In this document: positions 36,764 to 47,223 of the stretch, piece after piece
How the letters are laid out: each line of letters begins with the position of its first letter
Position numbering within the stretch: the first letter of the stretch is position 1
NCBI RefSeq assembly: GCF_032118995.1
Contig: NC_092651.1
Location: 18,832,349 to 18,896,348 of the forward strand
Direction of reading: 5' to 3'
Length of the DNA: 64,000 bases
DNA from: Asterias amurensis
Taxonomy: Eukaryota > Echinodermata > Asteroidea > Forcipulatida > Asteriidae
Translations under genes and position numbers: made by a program
The notes under the pieces: generated by a model
What the model was told of the DNA's origin: nothing
Seen by the model: only the letters and a program-made list of their open reading frames with translations
Databases searched by the model: none

Positions 36764-37480
36764 TTATTAGGCCATACTCGTTTTTCCTAAACCGGTGCAA
36801 GTATGATCACTTTTTCACTTCCCAAGCCAAATAGGACCAATCTCAAAGCCTATATTTATCACGTCTCCTCAAAAGCTGAAGCACATAGCACCCAGGTTGT
36901 GATAAATTGTTATAGGCCCCTAGCGACACAATTAATTGCATGACCCCAAAACAATATTTATTAAAAAGAATTTGAGGCCATGGAAATATTTATGATAACC
37001 CAGTTTTGCGCAAGACTTTTGGCCTATAGTGGCACCCTGACAACTAATGGGGCTTATTCATCTCTCGTCACCTCTTGGCTATTGTAAAAATATATTACAT
37101 CAAAGATAATTGAGCTAAAACAGAACACGAACAAACATAAACAATAGTATAAATTCCCCCTTATAAAAACCTTTTTCTTTTCCGAAGAAAGCAACAATAA
37201 TAAGCCCAAACACTGTGAACAGAAACCGAGACACAAAGTTCTGATTGTGTTCTTTTTAGATCTAAATAATTAGTTTTAGTGTTCGGGCGCGAGCAATTTC
37301 AAATATACCAATACTTGTTAGCAATGACAATTAATTACGAAGGGGCTTTGAAAAGACAGGAAAATGCAGGAACACAAAGTTATAATAACTACCAGGAATA
37401 TCACTACCGAGTAAGCATTAATCGTAATGAACCGGTAGGCTAGCTATATCTCATTTACAAAAAACTGATATAGATAATAA
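36764..37480. other. Unassigned stretch between element and array
   Basis: No gene or repeat family was recognised. Confidence 0.3.
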
Positions 37481-37484
37481 TAAT

Positions 37485-39715
37485 AATAGGGGTGGTGGGG
37501 GGGGGGGGAGGTTCACTGTGGCTGATTAGGTGTGTCATGTGAAAATTCCGTAACAGCTGGGGAGGGGGCGGGGCACTTCTGGCCAATATGTATTAGCCGG
37601 GGGGGGGTACTTCTTCCTAGTTAGCTATGTCCTGTGACATTCCCTTAATGGGGGGGGGGGGTGCACTTCTGGCTATGTCAAGTGACGTGACCTTATGGCG
37701 GGGCGGGGGGGGGGGGGGGTGTTGGACTAGTGCCTAATTAGGTATGTCAAGTGACATTTCTTTAATAGGGGGGGGTGGGGCTTTGGGGATGCACTTCTGC
37801 CTATGTCATGTGACATTTCCTTAATGGGGGGGGGGGTAAACCTCTGGCTAGTCATGTGACATTAATAGCGGGGGGCAGGGGATATTCTTTAATAGGGGGT
37901 GGTGCTGGGGGTGCACTTTTGCCTTATTAGGTATGTCATGTGACATTTCTGTATTAACTGGGGGGTGGACTTCTGCCTAAGGGTATGTCATGTGACATTT
38001 CCTTAATAGGGGGGGGGGGTGGGGGCCGGGTCTTCTGCCTTACATTTGTAGGTATGTCGTGTGACACTTCTCTTGGGGGGCGCTCCACAGCTCCACTTGT
38101 CATGTGACATTTTGTTTTTAGGGGGGGGGGGGGTTGCACTTGAGGCGAATTAGGTATGTCATATAATTAGGTCTGCATGTGATATTTTCATAAATGTCAT
38201 GTGACATTTCCTTAATAACGGGGGTGGGGGCGTTGTTCTGACTTATTAGGTTGTCATGTGACATTTGTTTAATAAGGGGGGCTGGGGGTGCACTTCTGCC
38301 TTATTAAATATATGTCATGTGACATTTCCTTACTAGGGGGGTACCTTCTGCCTTATTAGGTATGTCATGTGACATTTTTTAATAGGGGCTGGGGGGTTGC
38401 ACTTCTGCCTCATTTGGTATATGTTATATGACATTTCCTTACATGGGAGGGGGGCACTTCTGGCTAATTAGGTATATGTCATGTGACATTTCCTTACTAG
38501 GGGGGTACCTTCTGCCTTATTGGGTATGTCATGTGACATTTTTTAATAGGGGCTGGGGGGTTGCACTTCTGCCTTATTTGGTATATGTTATATGACATTT
38601 CCTTACATGGGAGGGGGGCACTTCTGGCTAATTAGGTATCTGTCATGTGACATTTCCTTACTGGGGGGGGGGGTGCACTTCTGGCTAATTAGGTATTTGA
38701 CATGTTTTTAATAGCGGGGGGGGGGGGGGGGGTTGCACTCCTGGCTAATTAGTGGGTCATGTGACATTTCCTAAATGTTCTGCCTGTGGGTATGTCATCT
38801 GACATGTCCTTATTAGCGGGGGGGGGGGGGGGGGGGTGTTGGACTTCTGCCTAATTAGAATAGGTATGTCATAAGACAATTTTTTTAATAGGGGGCGGGG
38901 CTGGGTGGGGGATGCACTTCTGCCTATGTCATGTGACATTTCCTTGATATGTTAATATTGGCGGGGGGGTGCACTTCTGGCTAATTAGGTATTTAATGCG
39001 ACATCCTTAACAGCAAGGGGGGTGCAGTCTTCTGGCTATTTTAGGGGGGGTACTTCTGCCTATAGGGTTGTCTGAAATTTCTTTAATGGGGGGGGGAGAT
39101 GGGGACGGGCTGGCTAATAGGTACATGTATGTCATGTGACATCCTTAACAGCGGGGGGGGGGGGGGGGGGGGCGGGGGGGGGGGGCACTGCCTAATTAGA
39201 TATGTCATGTGACATTTCTTTAATAGGAGGTGGGGCTGGGGTGCACTTTTGCCTGATTAGGTATTTGGCAGGGGGAGTGCGTTCATGTCACATTTTCTTA
39301 ATAGCAGGGAGGGGGGGGGGGGCGCACTTCTGGCTAATTAGGTATGTCATGTGACATTTCTGTATAAGCTGGGGGTGCACTTCTGTCTAAGGGTATGTCA
39401 TGTGACATTTCCTTAAAAGGGGGGTGGGGGGGCTTTTGCCTTATTAGGTATGTCATATGTGACATTTCTCTGAGGGGGCGCTGGGGGTGCATGTCATGTG
39501 ACATTTTGTTATTAGGGGGGCAGGGTGGCACTTGAGGCTTATTGGGTATGTCATGTGACATTTTCCTAGCCCCGGGAGGGGGGGGGGTTGTTGTTTATGG
39601 GCTTATGGCTTCTACTTAATTATGTATGTCATGTAATTGGGTATGTCATGCGATTTTTCATCAATGTCATGTGATATTTCCTTAATAGCGGGGCTGGGTG
39701 GGGGGCGTTGTTCTG
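37485..39715 (+). repeat. G-tract/E-box minisatellite array, copy 2
   Basis: Same unit as 32880-34865 (GTATGTCATGTGACATTTCC, poly-G, GCACTTCTGCC). It ends in the same duplicated flank. It also contains internal higher-order copies, such as the block around 38330-38460 repeated at 38490-38640. Confidence 0.92.
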
Positions 39716-40700
39716 CCTTATTAGGTAGGTTCATCATGGCACAAAACTGCGCTACACATTACAGTAAACTAGACATTTTATCTAAATTTAGTTGAATTAA
39801 ACTAAATTAATTAAAATCAAATTAAAAATCAAATTAAAAACCAAATTAAAAATTCCTTTAAATTATTTTCACAATATTTTTAACAAAGTTAAACTACAAT
39901 ATACTAATCTAAAATAACTTACACTACACTTATGTAAACAGCACTATATAATTGAACCTAATCATTTAACGGGGTGCCGCGCGGCATCCCGCTAGTCTAT
40001 AATTAAATTTTAAAACTTTTATTAATTTCTTTTTCTTTCTTGGATTCTCGCCTCTTGAGGGCGCTGTGTTGCAGCCAGTTACTGTTTTTGTTTCCACTGT
40101 GACAAGTGTACACAAATCATACTAAGATTTACCATGGAGCAATAAACTAGTTTATTGCTCCATGGATTTACGGAACACCTTTGCTATGAATTGGTGATTT
40201 TTCCTCCACCCTACAGACCTTGGACACAGGTAAATACATATTGACTCATTATATTTCCATTTACAGTAATAATTTGGGTGTTTGGATGATCAAAAGAAGT
40301 GTTTTGTATGACTTGTTTTGAAGGTTCTCAACCGAAACGAGGTGAATGGGTTTTTATGCAGCACCTATTTCGTGATAATTTGTTGATGGAGTTATAATAT
40401 CGTAGGTGGTCCTGTTTCCGTGGTGTCCCTAAAATTGTGACAAATCCTTTACCTCTCTGTGCGTGATGTAAACAGTGCCTAGATAAAAATTGTGTGGTTT
40501 TATGCGCCAAGCAAAGAGTCTCCTCTCCATTGACCAAAACTTAGAAAAAACACTTAGGTATGTGACAAAACGAGGCATATAACCAACACGACCTATGAAG
40601 CCAAACCACGAATGGTTGTGATTAAAATAGGCATGCGCAAGTTGTGATTAGTCTCTTGTAGTCCTAGTCTCTTGCAGTCGTAATGTTGTGTTTATTTTGT
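39716..40700 (+). repeat. Duplicated flank following array copy 2
   Basis: Homologous to 34866-35665. It differs by a shortened Helitron-type hairpin (39971-39990, then CTAG at 39992-39995), by a 34-bp palindromic insertion at 40132-40165, and by about 150 extra bases at roughly 40400-40555. Confidence 0.9.
40132..40165. mobile_element. 34-bp perfect palindrome inserted with short flanking direct repeat
   Basis: Two 17-base arms (CCATGGAGCAATAAACT and its exact reverse complement) sit between two ATTTA copies. The duplicated segment near 35290 has a single ATTTACGG at this place and no palindrome, so the insertion or loss is visible by comparing the copies. Confidence 0.8.
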
Positions 40701-41027
40701 GGTTACTTATTACTTAATACTTGCACTTGTAGTTGTAAGTTGTATTGTGTAAATGCAAAAAGTTTGGTAATTTAGCCTTTAGGCATTTCTACAAACAAGT
40801 TACAAAAATATGTCATATGTTGAGGCCTTGTTAAAATGTTTGCCCACCGAAAAAGTTTCATCAAACACTATTTCAATTCACAATTCATGATTATCAAATC
40901 ATGTGACTGAATATTTTTTTGAACATTCTGAAAAAAAAATACAGGAAAGAAGCCATGTGCCTTATTAGCCCTGGCGGCCTTACACTTTCATTTTGTACTA
41001 CAGTGACGTCCTGGACATCAGGGTACA

Positions 41028-41566
41028 TTTCTGGGGCGGAAAATGTTCACAGCTTCATAACTCAAATCTTACCTGCAACAAGCCACAAATTTCAACAGAT
41101 TTACATTCTATTCCTCACAAATCCGTCATTTTTGTGAAATAATGCAGCTTCCAAGGTCAAAGAATTCCCGTTTAGATCAATGCTCACAGTTTTCCATGCG
41201 TTCGCGTACATTTGCGTACATTTTGACTGCTCTTTGAGGACACCGTAGACTCAAGCGTCACGTTCACTTCATTTTTATTTTTACTTTGCGCGTTTTGAGG
41301 TGTGCACAATGGGCGCTCGCACTCACAAACATTAACACAAACGCACACACGCAAGCACACACGTGGGTAACAATTTGGGGAATTCTTTAACGTTGGAAGC
41401 TGCATTATTTCACGAAAATGGCGGGATTTGTGAGGAATATATGAGGACCAAAACCCAGCAGAAAAATATATGCCGCCATGGAATGTGAATCTGTTGAAAA
41501 TTAGGGGCTTGTTGCAGGTAAGATTTAAGTTATGAAGCTGTGAAACTTTTCCCGCCCCAGAAACAG
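41028..41566. repeat. Large imperfect inverted repeat (arms ~140-190 bp)
   Basis: The left arm 41028-41170 (GGGGCGGAAAATGTTCACAG, CTCAAATCTTACCTGCAACA, AATAATGCAGCTTCCAA) is matched in reverse by 41376-41566 (TTGGAAGCTGCATTATTTC, TGTTGCAGGTAAGATTTAAG, TTTTCCCGCCCCAGAAA). A spacer of about 200 bp is rich in GCGT/ACACAC words. It looks like an old fold-back transposon. Confidence 0.7.
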
Positions 41567-42570
41567 GCCTAAACAGTTAGGGCTCTGTTCCTGTGTACAG
41601 AGAAAGAGTCCTATATATAGGGCTAGTGCCTTATAAATATGATTTTATTATATTTTTTGAGATTTTAATTTTTAACCCTCATAGTCATATTAATGTTGTT
41701 ATTAATATTAAAGTTTAAACATCAGCTTGTTGATTCAATTATCACAGTTTATTTATACGCTTTATTTTAAATATCAAGAAAAAAAAAAAAAAGAAAAAAA
41801 AGTCAGATTTGAAAGCCAGTAATTATTCACACTTTTTATTAGTATTGTTATTATTTTTTTTTCAAGTTACCATGGTGATTTGGGTAAACAGTAAGGATGT
41901 TAGTCAGTGCCGTGCACTTCTGCCTGGGTTTAATTCTCCCTTACAATAGGAACACAAAGTTGACTAAAATTTACATTATTTTTTACCTGATTTGAGAAGT
42001 TGAAAGACCATATTCTTAGTACTTCTAGAAACTATAAGGCTCCCCGTGAGCCTTAGAGGTCTAATATTTTGGGCCTCCTTAACGCTACACATTTTGAAAT
42101 TGGCGTTGATTGATGAAAGTTTTACAACCATTAGCCACCAATAACTGAAGTTTCCTTTGAACTACACTACCCTAAACTTATCCGAAACACTCAATATACA
42201 TTCATGGTGCTTGTATTACTTTTTGTTGAGTTAGATTAAAAAACATCTTTAAAAAAAGCTCTGCGTTCTTGATGCAGTCACAGACATAAAGAATCTATAG
42301 ACCGACAGTAGGGGGGCGCCGAACTGTAATTTTGTACTTTCTCAAACCATGGGCGAAAGTGTATTTACGTCACGTCTTTTTGCACACTTTGTTACGCCGT
42401 GTGCGAGAACTTCAAAGGGAAATTCGCTTAATTTGAAAAGAGATTTTCATGTGTAAAATAATTTGTAAATAAACAAATCTACAGACAGGAAACCCCCAAG
42501 AATAAAATAAATCCATTAAACAATTTATTTAGGTTAAAAAGAAAGATTTTTGATATCATTTCAAAACACT
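41567..42570. other. AT-rich stretch, no gene recognised
   Basis: Contains an A-rich run at 41780-41805 and T-rich runs. No exon or repeat family was identified. Confidence 0.3.
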
Positions 42571-42577
42571 AAGTGTC

Positions 42578-42679
42578 AAGTTGCTCTCTACAACCAAACG
42601 ACCCCTCCTCAACCATAGAAAAAGTATACAAACTTTTTCTATGGTTGAGGAGGGGCCATTTGGTTGTAGAGAGCAACTT
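42578..42679. repeat. 102-bp hairpin palindrome (48-bp arms, 6-bp loop)
   Basis: The arms begin AAGTTGCTCTCTACAACCAA and end TGTAGAGAGCAACTT, with about two mismatches. The loop is ATACAA. No coding or flanking element is visible. Confidence 0.9.
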
Positions 42680-42986
42680 TTGGACTACACGTGTCCATTC
42701 TCCATGATATCGCCCACAACAGATCACAAAGGATTTAACTCTCAGGAAAAGTTATTTTTACAGCTGGAAAGTCTTTTATGTTTTCAATGCATGAAAGAAC
42801 AAACTTTCACCTCAGAATGTAATAACATGTCATGAGCATTCCAGGTGACCAAAAAATAAAGCGTTGAGCATATTGAGAAGTCAAAAAACTTGCGATGCGA
42901 CAGAAAAACAATAGTGAGTACCAAGCTTTTAAATGTTTTTTAATTTAACTCAACAAAAGGGAAATAAAAGCATCATGAATGTATTG

Positions 42987-43583
42987 TAGTGCTGGGCGAA
43001 TAGTGAAATTTTGTTATTCGGATACCGCTGGCCAACTATCTGAAGTTAACCGGATACTCGAATAATTTTTTTTTGCCAATAGAGGGCGCTGTTCGTTTGT
43101 GAATGAGATCTTATGGGCGGATTGATATTAGTTTTAGACAGTGTCACTCGGTTCATTCATAAAAATGACCGGATCTAATTTAAAGATGGCGATTTGCTTT
43201 TTCTTTTGATCGTAATTGACTCTATGTGAAGGAAAACTTGTGTAATCTTTGGACAAATTACGTCAGAAATGTCATTGTTTTAACTCTTCACGGAGGTGAG
43301 CATAGTTAAATACTTAATTTATACTGTTTTATGCTGTCTTAACAGAAGTTTCATAAGGATTCAGACGAAACATTTATATCCGTTGTCGCCCGACGTCCGC
43401 GGATATTCGGATAGTTAAAGAATATCCGGTTACTCGGTTGTTATTACAGAATTATCCGGTTTGTACAGAGGTATTTGCGCCCTATGCGGATATCCGATAA
43501 AAGAAAAAAAAGGCATTCGCGGGTTACGGATAGGAAAACCTATTCGCCATTAACCGGATATTCGAATAATTCGCCCAGGCCTA
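42987..43583. mobile_element. Non-autonomous hAT-like element, copy 2, with 8-bp target duplication
   Basis: Inverted termini TAGTGCTGGGCGAA and TTCGCCCAGGCCTA are flanked on both sides by ATGTATTG (42979-42986 and 43584-43591). An 8-bp duplication and TA-starting termini are typical of the hAT superfamily. The 597-bp element is homologous to 36127-36763 and encodes no transposase. Confidence 0.85.
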
Positions 43584-43996
43584 ATGTATTGAGTGTGTGG
43601 GATAAGTTTTGATTGTGTACACTGGGATAGTACAAATGAAATTGTAGTTATTGGTGGCTGACGGTCGTAAAACGTCATCTATCAACTCTGATTTTAAAAA
43701 CATAGCGTAAGGTCCTTCTTGCATTGTTTGTCGCACGCAAAGTATAAGAAGGGTACAGGCCTGTAAATTTAAATGATGTCTGTGTGTGTCGCTGGATGGT
43801 GCATTTGTATACTGTGTGATTATGTGCGTTGTGTTTTGTGCGATCACAAGCTGGTCAGCGGTACCTTTGCATGAATCTTTTTAGTGTAATAATCCCTGTG
43901 TTATACCAGCAGGGCCTGATGCAACAAATAGGATAAAAAATTAGTTTGTGGTGGGTTCAAACTGAAGAATTGGTGACCTGTTGAATTTGAAATACT

Positions 43997-44134
43997 TAAC
44001 GATTTTGGTGGGAGAAAGTGTAACGAATTTGCATCCAACGTTCTTGTGAGGTCATGCAAGTAATGGTGGCTTCTTATTGGCCAGCAACTCACCACGCCGC
44101 AATGCATTATGCATTTTTCCCACCAAAGTCGTTG
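43997..44134. mobile_element. Small fold-back element (TTTGGTGGGA termini)
   Basis: Left ACGATTTTGGTGGGA and right TCCCACCAAAGTCGT are inverted repeats about 140 bp apart. The inside is non-coding. Confidence 0.5.
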
Positions 44135-44620
44135 GCAAATGTATTGAAAAACATAAGGCCCCCAAAACGAGTTGGTAAAGGCGCTTGCCTTCGCAGCTTC
44201 GCCGCTCGTGGTGATGCCGCGTGCGCCTTGACTAAAGGCTAACCCTCACATCAAGAACAACACTGTAGTATAATAAATACAAAGTTGAAAGGCCTCCAGT
44301 GTATCACAAAGTAATCGGAGTTCCTTATTGACATTCTGCCAAATCTATTCAATTGAGATCTTGCTTTTCAAAGCAAGAAGATGTATCCTACAGCATGTTA
44401 GCACACACATACATGTACTTGATTTATTTTATCATTGATCTGCATTGTATTGTATTTTGTCAAGGATTTGTTCACGCATCCTTGACAAGGATGCTGTGAA
44501 AACATCTTGCCACAGCCTTATGTTTGTGGCATTATGCAGGCCTGATACTTCTTGGAGGCAAGGAAGGTGATTGCCTCCTACATTGTACGTTCTCCCTTTA
44601 TGAAAGAGCAATTCATTGGT

Positions 44621-45336
44621 GCCCTTGCCCTTTCAAAAAACGAAGCATACAAGCATGCATTATGATTTATATTATTTTATTTTAGTCCTGTTCGGTACAT
44701 AGTAGGCTCCCTACATTGTAGGGTGTCATGGCTGAGTGGATAGGAGCACTGAACTCCAGCTCTGGTGCGCTTGTTCAGCAGAGTGTGGGTTCGATTCCTG
44801 GTCGTAACACTTGTGCAAGAGCAATGACACGTAACTATAGATGCTTCTCTCCACCCAGGGGTAAATGGGTACTTGTGAGCGTAGAGATGGTTCTTGTGAT
44901 TGGTTTAGCCGAGAAATGCATAATTTTGCACAGGCTGTATACTCCTTGAATAAAAACAACATTGTATATTTTAAGCACATAAACTTTTTAGAGATGTTAC
45001 TACAAAACAAACTACATGTACAGCCAAAATAAATGTACATGTACATGTATGCACTGCAAAATTGTTTATCCGAATTTGTTACAAATATATTTTTAAGTGG
45101 TTTCCTAATTGCTACTTGTAATATTTATGACACGAGGCTGTATCTGAATTCGAGGGCTATAGCCATGGTCATGACTATTTTACACCTTACCTGAAGAACT
45201 TTTCATTCCATAAAGTTTTTTTTAAAAGGACATGTTTCCTTGGATCGGGCGAATTGGTCTATGACAAAGCTTTTGAAACCGTTTGTTAAAGAATGCAGAA
45301 CTCTGAGAAAGATACCTTTAAACATGTCCTTGCCCT
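44621..45336 (+). repeat. Tandem duplication, left copy (lacks the exon-bearing middle)
   Basis: Positions 44621-44949 match 45326-45650 and 44950-45336 match about 46565-46960. The left copy lacks the roughly 0.9 kb between (45651-46564), which in the right copy holds the SINE tail, the PMT exon and a fold-back sequence. Confidence 0.8.
44724..44949 (+). mobile_element. tRNA-headed SINE, 3'-truncated copy
   Basis: The A-box-like TGGCTGAGTGG at 44729-44739 and the B-box-like GGGTTCGATTCC near 44787-44798 form a tRNA-derived pol III head, followed by AACACTTGTGCAAGAGC. The 3' half present in the copy at 45429 is missing. Confidence 0.75.
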
Positions 45337-45428
45337 TTCAAAAAACGAAGCGTACAAGCATGCATTATGATTTATATTATTTTATTTTAGGCCTGTTCGG
45401 TACATAGTAGGCTCCCTTTATTGTAGGG

Positions 45429-45782
45429 TGTAATGGCTGAGCGAATAGGAGCACTGAACTCAAGCTCTGGTGCGCTTGTTCAGCAGAGTGTGGGTTCAAT
45501 CCTGGTCGTAACACTTGTGCAAGAGCAATGACACATAACTATAGATGCTTCTCTCCACCCAGGGGTAAATGGGTAACTGTGAGAGCAGAGATGGTTCTTG
45601 TGATTGATTTAGGCGAGAAACACATATTAATTTTGCACAGGATGTATACTCCCCAGGGAGCTGAGATGGTTTAAGAAATGATTTAAAGCCCAGTGACCAG
45701 GGGTAATAATGTTGGAAGCGCTTCGAGACGCCCTACGGGTGTGAAAAGCACTATATAAAAACTGGTTATTAGTATTACTATT
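45429..45782 (+). mobile_element. tRNA-headed SINE, full-length copy
   Basis: Same head as 44724-44949 (TGGCTGAGCGA; GGGTTCAATCC). It continues to a LINE-like tail: GCGCTTCGAGACGCCCTACG, AAAAGCACTATATAAAAACT and a degenerate TTATTAGTATTACTATTG end. The GCGCTT...CTATATAA...TTATT tail is typical of SINEs mobilised by CR1-type LINEs. Confidence 0.8.
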
Positions 45783-45827
45783 GTAGTGGATTGCCTATAA
45801 CAAAATAAATTTATCTTTGGTCTGCAG

Positions 45828-45982
45828 ATTTGATGAGTTCCACTTTGGCAAGTTCATCAATATGTATCTCAAGCAAGTGTTCTTCTTTGACATCCATTCA
45901 CCACTTGGCAGGTTATTGAGTGCAGGAGCTGGCTACATGGCTGATACCAATGTCACGTTTCCCTTAGAGAGGATCGGGGATG
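45828..45982 (+). CDS. Internal exon of a protein O-mannosyltransferase (PMT family, POMT-like)
   Basis: The acceptor TTATCTTTGGTCTGCAG and donor G|GTAAGC bound a 155-bp open exon. It encodes FDEFHFGKFINMYLKQVFFF followed by DIHSPLGRLLSAGAGYM and ends LERIGDG. This matches the first luminal loop of PMT-family enzymes: the FDE-HFG segment with its conserved acidic pair, then a D-V/I-H-P-P-L-G motif. PMTs are multi-membrane ER enzymes that transfer mannose from dolichol-phosphate-mannose to Ser/Thr; animal POMT1/POMT2 modify alpha-dystroglycan. Here the usual HPPLG reads HSPLG and the glycine-rich turn after GY is changed, so it may be a divergent paralogue or decaying copy. POMT1 and POMT2 cannot be told apart from this exon. 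No other PMT exon was recognised. It lies in the right copy of a tandem duplication. Confidence 0.7.
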
Positions 45983-46149
45983 GTAAGCGAATCATGTTGT
46001 TAAGGGTGTGTTTTAATCACCCAAACCAGAAGCATGTTTGAGCTTTTGACATTGGTTGAGTGTTTTTTTCGTGCGTTTGATTGAACCACGGTAACAGTGA
46101 CAAGGCTGGTCCGACCAAACAGTAACCGACGTAAAAGTAGCTATAAATA

Positions 46150-46320
46150 TAAATATGAATAGTAAACTTGCGGGTACAACCATGAGCTCTGAAAAGAGCC
46201 GGTTTGGGTTTGGCGTTTCGACCAGTATACTCTTGCTCATCTTTCTCCTGAATACAAGCAGAGTATACTGTTGGAATTATCAAGACCAAACCAGCTCTTT
46301 TCAGAGCCACCACTCCTTCA
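46150..46320. repeat. Fold-back sequence (GCTCTGAAAAGAGCC arms)
   Basis: GCTCTGAAAAGAGCCGGTTTGG (first 15 bases strongest) is matched in reverse by CCAAACCAGCTCTTTTCAGAGC about 120 bp on, with CAGTATACTCT / AGAGTATACTG nested inside. A related half-copy (GGCTCTGAAAAGAGATGTTG) occurs near 48297. Confidence 0.7.
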
Positions 46321-46564
46321 AAAGAGATTTTACTCAGGGCTATTCATATTTATATTCATAGTTATTCTTATTCTCCACACCATGCAAAGCTTCAAACACC
46401 ATACAGTAACCAACTTGTTGGCTCGGTTAGGCTTAGTTTCAAGATGGCTGACTCTAAAAACGTTTTCAAATTATTCAAATTATTCAAATTATTCCTTAAA
46501 AAAATGGAATACCCTGAATCATAACAACTAAATAATTATAAAATCACAAAGACTAATTTCCATT

Positions 46565-46960
46565 AGTTGAATAAAAACAACGCTAGTATATTTTAAGAAC
46601 ATAAACCTTTAGAGATGTTACTACAAAACAAACTACATGTTCAGCCAAAATGCATATGTATATGTACATGGACATGTGTCTATATGTACATGTATGCACT
46701 GCAAAATTGCGTATCCAAAGTGGTTTCCTAATTGTTCACTTGTAATATTTATGACACGAGGCTGTACATGTACATGTATCTGAATTAGAGGGCTATAGCC
46801 ATGGTCATGACTATTTGACACCTTACCTGATGAACTTTTCATTCCTCAAAAGTTTTTCTGTTGAAGGAACGTGTTTCCTTGGATCAGGCGAGTTGGCCTA
46901 TGAAAAAGCCTTTGAAACCGTTTGATATAGAATGCATATTGTGAGAAAGATACCTTTAAA
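46565..46960 (+). repeat. Right-hand copy of the 44950-45336 segment
   Basis: Shares TTTAGAGATGTTACTACAAA, ACAAACTACATG, TGTACATGTATGCACTGCAA, GACACGAGGCTG and GGGCTATAGCCATGGTCATG. Alternating ACATGT words expand differently in the two copies. Confidence 0.8.
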
Positions 46961-47223
46961 AGTAGAATATGACCCACACAAACATGCCTCAAAATTGCAT
47001 GGTTTTCCTTTTACTTGGCATGCTTGGTTAACGTACATGGCATGCCATTTTGTTCAGTCTAATTTTTTACTCCACTCAATGGCGGACCATTTTAGTTCAG
47101 GAAGTAAAAGACAGATCACAACCGGCAATGTTGAGGCATACTTGTGTGGATTATTGTAGGTTACTTTAGGTTTACTTTTTTTAAACAAAAAATGGTTACA
47201 ACATTTTTCATAGACCAACTCAC
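46862..47223. mobile_element. Diverged copy of the GGAACACGTT palindromic element
   Basis: Similar to 60408-60790: GTGTTTCCTTGGATCAGGCG, TGAAACCGTTTGATA, CACACAAACATGCCTC, TTTTCCTTTTACTTGG, and inverted matching words to about 47220. Arms are much decayed. A third, partial copy is at about 45224-45330. Confidence 0.65.

Noticed and set aside
33367..39561. Proline-rich minus-strand frames with repeated MSHDIP peptides
   Set aside because: Translation of G-runs and the TCATGTGACAT word of the minisatellite; frames break at every G-run length change.
44724..44810. Possible functional tRNA gene
   Set aside because: A- and B-box words are present but acceptor-stem pairing is absent and the copy continues into a SINE body.
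46155..46361. 68-codon plus-strand frame MNSKLAGTTMSSEKSRFGFG...
   Set aside because: It is the translation of a fold-back repeat whose arms also occur near 48297.
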